A stretch of DNA of 64,000 bases from Ascaris suum (Eukaryota; Nematoda; Chromadorea; Rhabditida; Ascarididae), in contig CM024174.1 in assembly GCA_013433145.1 (NCBI GenBank), positions 4,116,336-4,180,335 on the forward strand. Reading direction: 5' to 3'. Positions 49,930 through 63,577 of this stretch are shown piece by piece. Position numbers and translations under genes: made by a program. The notes under the pieces were generated by a model. It worked only from the letters and a program-made list of their open reading frames with translations. It had not been told where the DNA came from and made no database searches. Position 1 is the first letter of the stretch. Every line of letters starts with the position of its first letter.

Positions 49930-52900
49930 CTTTTAATTCTTTTATGATATATGGAGAAATGATTGAAATTTTTCTGGGTTTACAAATCTTATTTTCTTTC
50001 TATCTTACTTTCTATATTATTTGAATATATTTGCCTTTTATTATATTTCAATGCTTTTTCCATAAACATCACTCCTGTTAATAGTAGAAGCTTTATTTCA
50101 CATATGATTACAATGTTACATTTTCCCCAGGCAGTGGTGATGATAAACGATTTTCAATCGATCGGTAAAATGTTAACGAAATACAAATGATTCTTCTAAC
50201 ATAAATCGTTGTTTTCTAGTTTCATACCTAACAGTGATGTGAGTGCTCTTTTAAAAAATTATATAGTTTAGGATATTTTCACACATTTTGCTGTGGGATC
50301 CCGTGTCCACTAATAATGGTCTCAGTTTGATTTAATTTCATATATTTCTTTCTGAGAATTTGATTTAACTTCATTTATTTTTTTCTGAGATTTCTAAGAT
50401 ACTTTTCTATTGCTGAGATTCTTTATATAGTTTGGGGCTATTTGCAAATATTGCGATGTGCCATTGAAATTGAAAGCGAAATATATCGAGGAGAGATGAA
50501 AATATGGGTGGAACAAGCGCATATCATTTGTTATAATGACCACTGAAAAAAAAATCGTTTTGCGACAAAATTTTCTGCTTTTTATGTATTTTATAAAGAA
50601 TTAGCATGTCTGCTATAAACAACACACATTTTTGCTTCAATATTTCTGATCAACACATTTTCAAGAGAACTCTTAAACTTAACGATTTGAAAACACGCAA
50701 ACTTAATCTTCGGGTATTTTCTTTCCTTTTTTGTGAGGGATGAAGGATGGGAGGTGATAAAAGGAATTCTCATATTTCTTCATAGCAACAAACTAAAAAA
50801 GAACAGAAAATGTTGAAAGCATGGGCGTCAGGTAGATTGGCAGTGACTTAATTACTGTGAGCATGGGCAATGCAAAAAAATTTGGAGTGAATAATGTTGG
50901 AAGTGATCGAGGTAATCGAGCGACACTCTTCGCTAGAAAATCTATCCCGTTGATCATACTTAACAACAGCACTAAGACAGATAGAGGCTCGAAATCGTGT
51001 CAGTTCGTAGAACGAGTTCCTGTCACCAGAACAGATGGCTCCGATTATATTCAAAAGAGACTTCAGTTAAGACATTCCGAGTGCCTATGACATGGAGAGA
51101 CCTGTGATCTCCATTGGTTGCTTCTTCACAGAGCGTGAGCACTTATCGAGTACTAAAATGGGTGCCATAGGTAATCTGTGCGAAATGAAATATCACAGAA
51201 GTATTTTTCATTGTATTTAACTATGATGGAGCTTAGTCAACATTTGCTTTTGAATCCTATCACCTTATCACTTGTTTTCTCGTTACCTTGGTCGGAATTA
51301 ATCGACGCCAACTTGTAACAATCCTCCCACTTCATCCAATCGTTGGCAGTACGCTGCTGCATTGCTCAGTACTTTTCGACAAATAATCCATCTATTTTTT
51401 CGGGATAGCAATTTATGCATGTTCACAGCGTTCAAGACTTCCCGTCCGTCATCAATTACACCTCATTATTTCCCTGGAATCTTTTATTCCACCTGGTTTC
51501 ATCATTGCTGAAACAATCCCATTTTTCTAACACCAAAGTATTTTCTTAGTGTTTTTTATCTCATTCCATTGCTATCTTCTCAACATCTTAAGTCCTCCAT
51601 TATCAATATTCCTATATCACTTCTTGCAGCATTACGCGTTATAGAATAAATATTGCGCAACATTTATGCTATAACACACATAATGCTATGAGAAGAGAAA
51701 TTCTACCTCATCTTGCCAACACTACTTGGATGTAACTATATATGCTCCAACACATAGAGTATTCTGAATAGTACCAATGCGCCTATTAGCAAAAGTTAAT
51801 TCTTCTATACAATTGCGTGACACTTATGCTGTAAGAAGAAAAATTCAACCTTATCTTGCCAACTCATACGACTGTGGCAAAGAAGGAAAAAAACTGCATA
51901 AAAGCATGCAGATTTAAAAGTCGGATAATCGAAACAATGAATAAATAACGATAATGATAATGTGTATCATATAGCGTAGTTGCACTCATATACGATGACA
52001 CATTCATATTTATTTTCCAGTAACATTCAGATATTTTAAGGATGTACTCATATTGAATGACATGTCTCTTCGTAAAGGACGGTTTTGATCGACTTCGAGA
52101 GTCTAAACAATCTTTTCATCTTAAAACCATCACACTGAACTAGATACCATCAATACCAATGGTGGTTTCCTCCGCCTTACCTCTTCTAGAAAATATGCGA
52201 GCATAAATTTGAAAAGAAAATATTCGAGATAAATTTTCAGAAGAGATAAAAGACTTCAGATGTTGATCTTAGCAGAAAGCATAAAAGATCCCATCAAGTT
52301 TCGTCGAAATACTGATACGATCGACTTTATGAATGTGGAATAAGCGAATAATTGTGTTCTACTCCCATAAATAAACGAAGAAGATAACAAACGAAACATT
52401 GAAACGAGTCACTTTGAAGATTCTTCTTATAAATTAAAAGTCGCAGTTCATTTCACAAGGAGAATCCATCGTTGCCAAATCGAATGCGATTTTCTGAGAA
52501 ATTGAGAATATTGTGATTATAAATATAAAAATTTATAAAATGATAATATTCGAAATTGATATTGCATCGTTTTTGTAAGTTTTTATTTAAAATAAAGATT
52601 TATAAGTCGTTAAAAAGAAAAATACTAACGACTCGTTCGTCGATGAATTTCCTTCGACTATCAAAAGCGATACTGAAAATACCCTTCGTATATAATATGT
52701 AAAAGAAAAATTTCATGTCAAAAAGATTCGCACATAAAAGATTTAAAACAGTCGTCGATTCAGTTGAAATATGGATGCTTTGCTGCGTGAGTCCTATTAT
52801 TTGTTGATAGGCGTTTGCTACCGGGTGGTCTAAGGGTGAAACGTGCGGAAGTGCATCTCCGGCCAGTGCCTTTGGCATGCTTTCCTAGTTGTTTTTTTTT

Positions 52901-55868
52901 CACGATATTTTCCACAGCACTCGATTTTTATAAATCACATCGAAGCATTCTCATGTGCTTTACTGCATCCGCGGTAACGCTCTTGTACAGCGTCCGAAGG
53001 ACGTCTTTATTCGGCATCTTGAGAAGTGCCCAACGATCAGAGTCGCGATGTGCGCATACCTCATTTTCTAATTTGACAATGTGCCAAATATGAACCAATT
53101 GAAATCTGATTCTGTGTGGTAAAACATGACTAATAAATGCAAAAGCAAAACCGAATTAAATGAACACATGTTTGTCACGTGTTTGAAAAGTCGCAACTCG
53201 TGAAACCACTCCCACTGCTCAGCTGGGTAACGCAACACAGTCAAGCATATCTATCGTTAAATTCGCATATTTCGATTATGATGAGCAATTCTGGGTGCAA
53301 ACTTCGCGCTTTCGAAAATAATCTTTCTGCTGACCTCGACTCTCTCTTACTATTACTGTGCAAAATTTCTAAATGTCAAACTCCCCGATTTGAATCTAAC
53401 TACGGACGAAAACTCCTTTCTAACAAGTTTCAATAATCCGATCTCCCTTCCTAGAGGCTTTACCTATTAAAGAAATGAGAGAAAGCTAGTAAACCGTTCT
53501 CGTACGAAGATTGTCAAATTCTTATGAAATCCACCCAAAAATCAAAAAAACCTAAGAAGAAAGAGGAAGGCGAGAAAAGAGAGAGAGAGGTGAATGACAG
53601 GGGTGGAGAGCGGTAATAATTCGAACACTAATACGCCAACAGCAGTAGCAAAATGTGTTCTTTAGAAGAATGCCGATGAAAATAAACAAACGGTTTATTC
53701 AAATTAATAAAGCACGGTAAGTAAATCGAGGGAGTGATCTATCAAGGCACATATTTTGCATTGCTCAATCACGAAATCAAACGAGTTAAAAGCACCGCAC
53801 AACATCTTTCCAATGAACTGCATGAAACTGGATCCGAGTTGAATCCGATACCCAACTGAACTCGACCAACCGAAATCAATCCCGATCGTATCAAATTACA
53901 AATATGTGCAAAACATTAAGCGCGAAGCAGAAAGAATTTTGCGTCGGAAAAACAAAAATTTATGCAAAAATATAGCTGAAATGAATCATAATTTGGAGCG
54001 AAAAAACCTCTATTTCGATACCAAAAGTCGTACTCGTTACAAATTGCACCATATACAGCCACATGGTTTTATGCCTCAGATCATGCACATTTACTATGCT
54101 TTACTATGCTTTTATACCTCCAACTCAGATCATGCACATTTCATAAACGCTGCAGAATCAAATCATGATGCATTCGCGAGCTATCTGTACAATCTTACAG
54201 TAATTTAATACTGAACAACTCCTCTCAATAAATCTCTCCACGACTTATTACTGGGCATTTTATTGGAAATATTTGCTCTGATCAGGACTAGCCCGAACAG
54301 TTCACAATGTTTACAAACTTCTCACGAGTATATTTATTAGGGCAGCGACAGCGGTATTTCCCAAGAATTTCAGCGGATGAAGCAGATAGTGCGTAACGTT
54401 TTAAAATATAAGAAATTAAGGTAGAGATTTTCGGATTTTTTTTGGTACAGGGAGTATTGAGAATGAAAGTATGGATGCACTCAATAATGGCGAAGGAATA
54501 TTTCCTTCCCGCGCCCCCAACTCCCAAAAAAAGGATAAAAAAGGACTTACTGCGAGTTAAACTGGTTCATTTCAGTTCATATTGCAATCCGCTGGAACCC
54601 AGTAAGGACCTTTTACAAACAGCTTCAACAACAGGATCGCTATCGCTAAATGATTGCAACAAATGTGTATTCAAAGCACTGAAGGCACAAAAAGCAAAAA
54701 GAAGGAAAACAAGTTCAACAAATATAGCAATAAACTATTATGCAAATTATTGTGCTTATAAAACAGATTAAACAAGAAGCACCACCCTAAAAGAGACACA
54801 GACCGACACCGACAGACTTAGGAAAGAAATAGTCTCAGAGATCAACAAATTATCAGCAAAAAGAGGAAAAGAAAAGTAAGTAATACTTCGCTTGCCGATA
54901 AGCAGATAGTGAAAGTGAGATGAATGTATGAATATGAAAACTGGAGCCATACACATCATCTTCATGAATGCTCGTTCTCTCAGATTTCGAAACGAGAGAG
55001 AGAGGCATTTAAGGAAACCTTGCTGATTATACACAGCGACCTCACTGTCGTCTTCTCTCCTTATAAGGACAGAACGATCTACCACTTCTACTCCCTTAAC
55101 TCCCCCCACCCCCCCCCCTCCCCAAGGTGCAAACGATAAAACGCACCTCACATCACTGAATGATAAAGTATATGTTTTTACAATGGATTCATCCATTCTT
55201 TATATCAGCAGCGCAAAGATTCTGAAATTCTGAAACCTCTGCAATTAACGCAACAAACATTACACAACATACGTGACAACGTATGTGATGTAAATTCCTT
55301 TAAAGCAACGATTTTACAAAATCACAGGTGGGCATAAAGCTAAATTAATAAAGGTAACAATCAGAGTATTCAACACAGATGACTTGGTATATTCAAAACA
55401 AAGAAATCAAGTACTGAAAAAACTCGACCACTGAAGAATTAAAACAACAATGAAAATTCCTTGCTCGCTTAATTGTTGAAAATAACGTATTATCATTGAA
55501 AACTTTACAATCGTCTAAAGTGCATCATTTCAACAATGCAATCGATCATCCATATATCTTGATAGAGAATTCAATTCCCAAATAAACGTATACTTCGCCA
55601 ATTCATTCTCAATAACATTTGGCTTAACATTTTTTAGCAAAATTTACTCACCTATCAACAGCACGAGTGGTGACTGCGGTTGAGTTTTTTGTTCGATACG
55701 CCGAAAAATGAAATTCTTATTCGGATTCCCAAGAAAACAAATGACCCGAAGAACACCTGCATGCCTCCTTCCTTCCCCTCCGCTACATTGCGATGCAATT
55801 CGCCATAAATTCTATATGATACGAGTCAACGTATTCCTCGCACGGTAATCACACATCTAATGAACGAT
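49930..55868. other. Gene-poor interval
   Basis: AT-rich sequence. A diverged direct repeat joins about 51651-51725 and 51814-51870 (TTGCG...ACA/CTTATGCT, then GAAGA...ATCTTGCCAAC). The only exon candidate worth listing is at 52928-53111 (-), given separately. Open frames at 54442-54771 (+) and 54768-55196 (-) run through purine/pyrimidine-biased or C-rich sequence and look fortuitous. Confidence 0.45.
52928..53111 (-). other. Candidate exon of an unidentified gene
   Basis: After acceptor CCACACAG the frame reads IRFQLVHIWHIVKLENEVCA, then HRDSDRWALLKMPNKDVLRT and LYKSVTADAVKHMRMLRCDL before TAA. The composition is strongly protein-like and a good acceptor starts it. The next frame downstream (from 52878) is also open and begins MPKALAGDALPHVSPLDH, so a frameshifted continuation is possible. 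No family is recognised. Confidence 0.35.
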
Positions 55869-57196
55869 TTAAGAACTGCAAACAACACAAAGATGCATGC
55901 ATGAAAACAGCGCATTGTGAAGGCGACTTGCAATCGCTAGACTTAACTGCAACGATTCAGTTGGTAAATATTTATTTATATGAAGTTTCCTATGTATAAT
56001 CCCTGTCTCCTCCTTCAACTTAGCAGAATATTCGCTTATGCTCTCTTGTAAAATTGGAAAAATATTTATGCTGATGTACGGTGAAAGTTCAGTGTTGCAA
56101 ATCGACTTTGCAATGTTTTTCAATGCATAGAACAAATTTTGGCACATTGACAACATTGCTTCAACTAGAGTTGGAAGGTTTTTCACAGGAGAAGACCCCT
56201 CTCCATCGAAAAACTGACCACTGTTCACTTGCAGATAACTCCCCACCTACTCTGGCTGGTGGGATATTCTCAAAGGTGTAACAATGTTTTCCCGATTGAC
56301 ATTTTCGACAACGAACCTGTCCTAGCCGAAAATCTTTGCTTTCGAGCGATCATCCCGCTGATAATCGTGCATTGCTTTTTCTTTAAAAATTTCGAGCATA
56401 CAATTTCCAAAAATGAAGGTATTAATGCAAGAATTACATTGATTTCAGCAGCTAGCGCTGCAAACGAATTCCCGATTTTTGCCTACGTTAAGCTCAAGAT
56501 TTTTGTTGCAGGGGTCCTTTAGCTGGCAGCAAAGTCAAACTTTTGGTTGACTTGGGTGATCCAGTGCAACTTTCCTAGAACTTCAAGCGATATCAGAGAG
56601 CAGCGATTGAATAGATAACTTTACGCGGAGCTAAACTTTTTCTTTCTTGAAATCTTCGACAGTAATAAGAAAATCATCCGGTTATCCGACTATATTCAAC
56701 CTTTTGGAGAACTGCAAAGGCTGGATTTATTAGCACCTGAAAAGTATGAACAAATCCGCTAAAGAACGCAACCACCCATGCAGGTCGTGAAATCAATTGC
56801 CATTAAATCACAATTGTCAGACTTGTTTAAAGCAGTCATCCACAATCGAAATGACTTACATGACTGCGCAGTTAAGCACTTAAAACGCTTCGTTAGTTTC
56901 TTCACTGGCAGTTCCTGGTAAGGAAACATCATATTCGAGGATATAGATCAGATGATAAGATTTGGGACCTTCTTTGGCGATTCTTTAATTACTGGCTTCG
57001 GAGGTGTTTTCGGAGCTCGCTTCGGAGAACCAGCAGAGAACGTCACCGGCATCGGTTCCGCTAGAATCACCAAGAATTCAGCAACGATACCTGCACAAAC
57101 AGAATAGCAGTCCTCAGCCTCCCAGCAATTTCCTATCCTCACATTTTGAACTGCGAACAGGACGCACACTAGACTCGTGAAAAAGCAGGTTTTCAC
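55869..57196 (-). CDS. Putative small secreted protein gene, partial model
   Basis: The first exon, 57196-56969, starts MKTCFFTSLVCVLFAVQNVR, a plausible signal peptide, and continues through CWEAEDCYSVC to the basic, proline-rich APKTPPKPVIKESPKK. Two phase-consistent short exons follow: 56914-56860 (ELPVKKLTKRFKCLTAQS) and 56736-56701 (ANKSSLCSSPK). Further blocks in the right orientation are about 56490-56290 (IGNSFAALAAEINVILALIP) and up to 56222 (NLPTLVEAMLSMCQNLFYAL), ending at a stop at 55869; their joins are unresolved. It starts 489 bases downstream of the innexin stop on the same strand, so co-transcription is possible. No known domain is recognised, and the grouping into one gene is inference. 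Confidence 0.35.
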
Positions 57197-57685
57197 AACT
57201 TCGCCAAATAGTAATTTATTCGATGTTAAGAGGGCCTTTGCGACAGATTTATATGGATAAACAAATTCCCGATGACGAAATATGTGGAAACGCTCACCTG
57301 AGATGTAAAACGGTGAGATGGCCAGGTGATTATGAATGTCAAAAAAATCAGCCTGGAATGCTGCTGTGATGTTGTTAAACAGTAATATCGTTGCAACGTT
57401 TCAAATTTATATCGAAATGATTCTTGGACCCGGGTTCATAGTTAGCGCAAACTATTGCAAATTCACAAAAATTGGCTTGAAACTTAACGACTGATTTCAA
57501 AAGTTTCCGACTAATTTTGAGCGTAGCAAATTCAGCATTACGCATTTCAAATTCCATATGCAAAAATTCTTCAGGAGATGATATGAGTATTCGGTATAAT
57601 TATATCTAAAAAAGGCAAACAGACCGATACCATGAACTGATCCGCATAACAATGCAAAAGAATGTAAAAGAAAACAAGGCAGCAA

Positions 57686-60600
57686 TCAATTACGTTCATC
57701 TGTCGAAGATGCCATCAGTTTAGTTAATTCGTCGTTCTCCTTATTCAATTTTACAGTCGGCGATGGAGGCTCCTTACCGGCAGCATTTCTTCTCAGACGC
57801 AAACGATTCTGCTCATTTTCGAACGCACCAAGATCAACCGTACTGATTTGCTTGTCTGCAAATACATTCTCAGATAAAACAGGAAACTTCCGAAGGCCAC
57901 CTCCATGGATTTGCACAGCTTCGCAACTACACATCAAAATATCATGTGGAATATTTCTGGCTCGAGTTCACCCCCAAGAATATCCTTTTTAAAGAACACC
58001 GATCGGCACACATCAATAGCTCTAGGCTATGTGAATTTGTTGATGAAACCCAAACGGGAAATGACTTTAGCAAATTTCCATCATAAAATAAACTCACCTG
58101 GTGGTGGTGGCCATATAGTCGCACCGGCTGGAAATGAACTACTTCGTTTTAATTGTTGTTCAATGCCAAAGTAAGACTTCCATAACGATAGCACGAGATC
58201 AGTGCCAAAAATGACGCCCGCATGAAGGGTCAACATGCGAATCACGAATACGCCATCACTCTTCAGGTATCCGTTGATGAATCGTCTGACATCCTTCTTA
58301 TTTTCTGCAATAATTAAACCATTCAAAGAACGACAACCAACGAGACATATTTTGAATTGAAAACTTTCAGAAAGTACTTAAATTTATAACGAATTAATAC
58401 AAAAGAAACAAAAAAGCAGCTAGCGGAAAAGAAAGAAACAAATCATTTTTACTCACACAAAGCCAGTGATTAAATACAGAGCTGTATTATAAAGTTGACA
58501 AAATACAGAGCTATATACAGATGATACAAATGCAAAAAATTGTTTTTCGGTATTCTTATCAGTCATTCCGTCCGCTTATCTGATAAAGTTCGCACTCAGC
58601 AATTCAAAACGATATGATTTTAATCTCTGAAAGCTAGACAAAGTGTGGTTGAACGATGGCCGCATGAAATGATGTGCACAAACTTCAAAAGACGAAACAT
58701 GTGTTAGTGAAGTTTTTATCGACGGGACATTTCAGTTTCATCGCATCTCTTCCCACTCATAAAGACTCACTGTAAATTGATGCATAATGCAAAAAGAACG
58801 ACAGTCGCTTTTCGAAGACAACAACCACTTCGTAACAGTGACAAAGCCACGCGGAAAGAAAGAACACGCAAAAGAGCACTTTAAACTAGTTCGGCCACAG
58901 ATTACATTCTTGACGTACCAATGTCCGAATTTATATACCGAAAGTAAGCAAAGGTGATAAAATCAACAATTTTCAGACTGTCATTCAAGCGACACTTTAC
59001 AGCGCTTTTTAGCTCTGCCGATCTGTCAGCGACCATTCTTAACCATTGGGTTTGAATCTCCTTCATAGTCTTCAGTTCAAAACATAACGAATACCTGATG
59101 GATCGAACGGCATTTCACTCATCTCCAAATGCCGATTTATGAAACGTCGATTGGGGAATGGTAACAGTGAAATAAACAGCCAATATAGGCAACTACCTGT
59201 CGTTAAAATCGCCAAAGCCAGATACCTGAATTTCGAAACAATAAAACTGACACCACACCTAACTCCAGTGCAAAGCAATAGCCGTCGAGGATCACTCCAC
59301 TGCAGAAACAGGGAAAGGAGGATGAATTTGAAGCGAGATTTGGAAAAGGTAAAAGGGTTGGAAGATATAAGATAAGGGAAGGGGATGGTGGTGGGGGAGA
59401 GGTGGCACTAATCGGCTCAATGTAACAAACACATTTACAATTGAATCCTTCCAATAAATAAAGAAATCGAATGTTACACACAAAATTAGATGTCACCGTA
59501 CGATTGGAAGCAGTGAAAAGATTCATAAAATTCTAAACAAGAATCCCAAATGTTTTCAGAACACTTTTATAGTAGGTAATGGGGCATAGAATTTCTTCAC
59601 AAACAAAAAGGAAAATGGCACGAATCTATAGATTACATAAAACTCACGTATGCTAAATAAATTTATTCAAGAAAAAAGAAACTTACCAAAACCACAAAAA
59701 GACGAAAATTTTCTCGTTGAAAATGTTTATAACAAGCACACATTGAATGGTATGTTCTTGGATGTTGCCCATTACTCGCACCTAAATTTCTATGAATGTA
59801 CATAAAATCATGACCACGCATGTCATGTTCACTATCAGTCTTAACAACCAATTAACACCTATTATTAAGTCGATGAAATTCTTCATCAATAAACACTGAA
59901 AAAATATTGTTGGAGGAATATGACATGATATGAGAAAAGACATCAGACAACAAATTAAATGCTCACTGAGGTCAAGGTGGGAAATTCTTTGATCGTCAGG
60001 TTTTTATAGAGACAGATAGAAGATAGAATAAGAGTCTATTTTTACTGAAACTTATGCAACAATCAATAATACATGAGGAGCAAATGGTCCTACAACGCAG
60101 ACTTGATCTCCTAGTTCGACGTCATACCTCAAGTCAGTAAACCGAATAAGCGCTTTCCCCAGTAAGGCACTTCCCCTACATCGGCTAGAACTTAAAAAAA
60201 GAAATTGTGCGAAGCAGATAACCAATCAAGAAAGAACCTCGAAGTCGCAGAGAGACACTCGAGGAAAAACACCTGACTGTTCCCATGTCGTTCCGTTCAG
60301 CAGATCAAGCACTGCTCCCAAACCGTACCAAGAATAGTGGTCCGTTTCCAAAAATCTGAAAATGAGGAAACATCAGGCACGTTTTTAAAACTTTCTGTTC
60401 CATTCTACAAATAACTTTCCCTCATCAGCAGTGTTGAGCTGGGAAAAGATGGAATGGCAATAACACTTCTTTCGAGTTCAACTGGAATCGACCGCTCATA
60501 CATCCATAAAGTTGCCCATTTCTCACTATTAGTGATTCCAATAGATGATGAAATGAAACTTATTAAGATTCTTGCATGTTAGCTTCAACGGTGATAAAAG

Positions 60601-63577
60601 AAAGTGAACGAGGCAATAGAACAAGGCCATCCAGAAATAAAAGATATGAGGAGTGGGAGAGGAAGAGGGAGAGGGGGTGGAATGGTGAACGATAGGTCCC
60701 CCGTCCTTCCACTGCCCCTTAAAACTCATCCTCTCGATGAAGTTTCTCGTTCCATCATTCACTATTTTCCGCAATAAAGAGAACACTCTATTTAACACAG
60801 GTACGCACTCAAGTGTGTAATTTTGTTTTGGATGGTTGGAATTTAGTTGCAAAAAGTCGCTGTAATTTACAATGAGCACTTTGATTGTTTAATAGCATAC
60901 ATCTATTAGCATTACACATAACAACTGTTGCTTGGATTGCACTAAAACTTTATGCACCATACACTCGAACGCTACATTTTGTCATGACCACATTCAAAGA
61001 TCCAACACGTGGGGAGGGCTTAGAAGGAGGAAATATCTTCTAGCAAGAGGAGTTTTTTGATGATATCACGGCTTATCAAATTCCACCTCCTTTATAGCAC
61101 AACAAAAAGCTATATTAATGCCGCAAAATCTCGCATGAGGTAATCAAGATTATAAACTGAGATTTTTTGAGAGAATAGGGGAATAATAAACAACAAATTA
61201 ATTGAGGTGGTGATTGTTTTCATCACGAAAAGAAAAAACTTGCCAAGTATCATAGAGAAATACTGCACATACAACAAGTCAGAGATTCAAAAAGAGGCTC
61301 CCAACCTACTTGTCTGATGCAAAGAGAGCCCAACCGAGAGAAGGCAGTGTGTTGAAATTGGAGATTTTTCTATCCTCAAGAATTCAAAGAAGATACATTC
61401 CATGGTGAAGAAAAATTCAAGTATTTCATTCAGCAGGGGTATTTTTTTCATGATCGCTAATGACAAGCACAGATGTTAACCTCATGCTGCACTTTTTTCG
61501 TCTAGAATGTAACTTTGTAACGCCAAAGTGGAATTAAACTCAAACATACCTATTCATAATCAAAAGTTGAACACAAACGTTGAACAGATAAAGCAATTTG
61601 GTGAGAATATACATCGAAGTAACGAATGAGGCCGAATATGGTATATTGAGCAATCGAAATATACGATGTGGCAGAATTTGCTTCTTTTGTAATCTTCGAT
61701 GAAAACGAAGTGCTCCCTATAACAAAGAATTCCATAACTTTAAAGAACCCATTAATTACTTACCAAATGGCAATGAATGTTTCTTAGTTCAATACCTCAA
61801 AAAAGAAAGAAAAGAATATCGGAAAGTGAATATTACAATGTAGTGACATTCTCGAATCGCTAAAAGAATTGCACGATTAATTCGAGATACACATCAAAAT
61901 GAAACAAACCTGTAAATGTACTGTAAGTGATTTAATATTCGCCTTCTTAATTTCCGGTTTGATATTATTTGGGTCCGTTGAAAGTTTCACAATTTCGTTG
62001 ATCTTTATTCCTGAAATTATTTTATGAGCAGATCGCAAAAAAAAAAAAAAATCAGCTAACAACAGGAAATTCCTCTGAAAAGAACAATAAAATTGAATAT
62101 TGAATATGAATATTCAAAAAACAATAAAATTAAAAAACAATGCACAATTATCATTAGCGCTGGCAAAATCATTGTATGCACTGTATCAAAAACGCATTAA
62201 AACAAAAAGATTAGAATGAAAATCCTTTAAAAAATTCACTGAAAATTTAGGAAAAATATTAAATGAGACGAAAAAACAGTGGAAAAAAAACTTGCCCGAA
62301 TATCCGGCCATATATTTCCACAAGAGACTTGGCAATCGAAAAAACGCGGCCTCAATAAGGAGGAAGAACGGCACCCACTGATAGTATGATATTCGCCTTT
62401 GTCGTTTCTCAGCTGTCGGCATTCCATCTACTATATCACGCATCGGTACATAATATGTGTCCTGAGCCCAGCAATAATTTTCCGCGTACTGGAAAAATCA
62501 CAGATAATATTCAAAAATAAATCCTAAAATTATGCGATTATCCCATCATCAAAGTCACGTAAACATAGCTACGTAAAAGGTGGAGATGCGTCTTTTTTTC
62601 ACGGATGGCTCGGAAGACTCGAGAAATTGAAGCAAACATCGATAAAAGCTTTAAACGATCCTCTAACTCGCCGATGGGGATAGGATGATTGATAGCATAA
62701 TGCGATATTTCTGCCCAATGAGTCGGTTGCCCTTTCCCTTCTTCCCCTCCCCGTAGCCCCGAGCTTCCCTCTCTTCCATTTAAACGCTTACGAGTAACGG
62801 CGTATGCTACTGTTTCGCAAGCCTTATCTGAGTAATGACGGTTCATTCAATCCAACAGCTTTAACTCACTAAACATTTCATTGTTTCGTTAGGGGAAGAC
62901 ACTATCCACTAGAGAATTTTTGCATAAAAGAGCAAAACCTCACCTGTTCCCACGCTCCAGAGAACATATCGGGCACTAAACATTCCACTGGTTTTCCGCC
63001 AAACTGCTGAAAATAAAATAATGGACAATGGTCATTTTTTGATAGAAGTTGATATCACCGGCGAAATCGAAGAATGAAGATGTGACGGATCGGTTTTCGA
63101 TAAACATCAAAAATAATGCAAATACTGCAAGTAAAGAAGACAAGTTAAAAATAAGTAAATGATCGTAAATTCTTCACAGTTTTAAGAAATTTTCTGAAGA
63201 GGAAAAAAGATATGAGTTAATTGCAACCGCAACATATCACATCGGACCATGCTCGGAGGGCAGGTGCTAATAATTGTCTTGAGCCTGTGAGTTATAAATG
63301 AGAGCGCTCAATGTTGTTATATGTTACCAATGGAAGGATCAGATAGAGTTATGCATCCTCGAAGTTGATTCAGGTGTTCTTGACCTTTGCCTACTTTATG
63401 CTTCCAAACGTAATCGAAGAGTGAGAGCAATTGACGAATGCACACCTTAAAGCTGACGAGAATAGCGAATGCGATGAGTATATTCGTAGTGAAGTAACTA
63501 TGCAACCGATCCACAAAATCACGATCATCGATCTCACCAACATAACGAAGCATTGAAAGGACCGTTGTGAGCACCAT
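57686..63577 (-). CDS. inx-10: Innexin (gap-junction subunit), INX-10-like
   Basis: Ten exons, about 493 residues: 63577-63446, 63006-62944, 62488-62296, 62010-61910, 61716-61550, 60355-60238, 59781-59687, 59225-59095, 58304-58098, about 57960-57686. All phases join; the last acceptor (CTCGAG|CC) is poor and less certain. The protein starts [20 protein letters not shown], with TM1 near 29-44. [12 protein letters not shown] and [15 protein letters not shown] carry the first-loop cysteines. The innexin signature YYQWVPF is at residues 100-106, with TM2 following. TM3 is [16 protein letters not shown]. The second-loop cysteines are in [20 protein letters not shown] and the CVLVIN that follows. 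TM4 is [15 protein letters not shown]. The conserved tail [20 protein letters not shown] precedes a variable C-terminus. Innexins form hexameric hemichannels in the plasma membrane. Family certain; the INX-10 assignment is from memory of the family and less sure. Confidence 0.95.
62296..62488 (-). other. Innexin exon with the YYQWV signature, followed by a GC-AG intron
   Basis: The exon carries YCW, the YYQWV signature and TM2. It ends TATTCGG, and the intron starts GCAAGT (62295 onward). Joining to GAATAAAG at 62010 gives [14 protein letters not shown] in frame, as expected in innexins. The only nearby GT, two bases further in, gives the wrong phase. Confidence 0.88.

Noticed and set aside
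54768..55196. 142-codon - strand open frame
   Set aside because: It runs through a C-rich/G-rich tract and has low-complexity hydrophobic and Ser/Val stretches; no domain or splice support.
59203..59526. 107-codon - strand frame over the innexin TM4 region
   Set aside because: It is a shadow: the true innexin exon 59225-59095 uses another frame, and the rest is intron.
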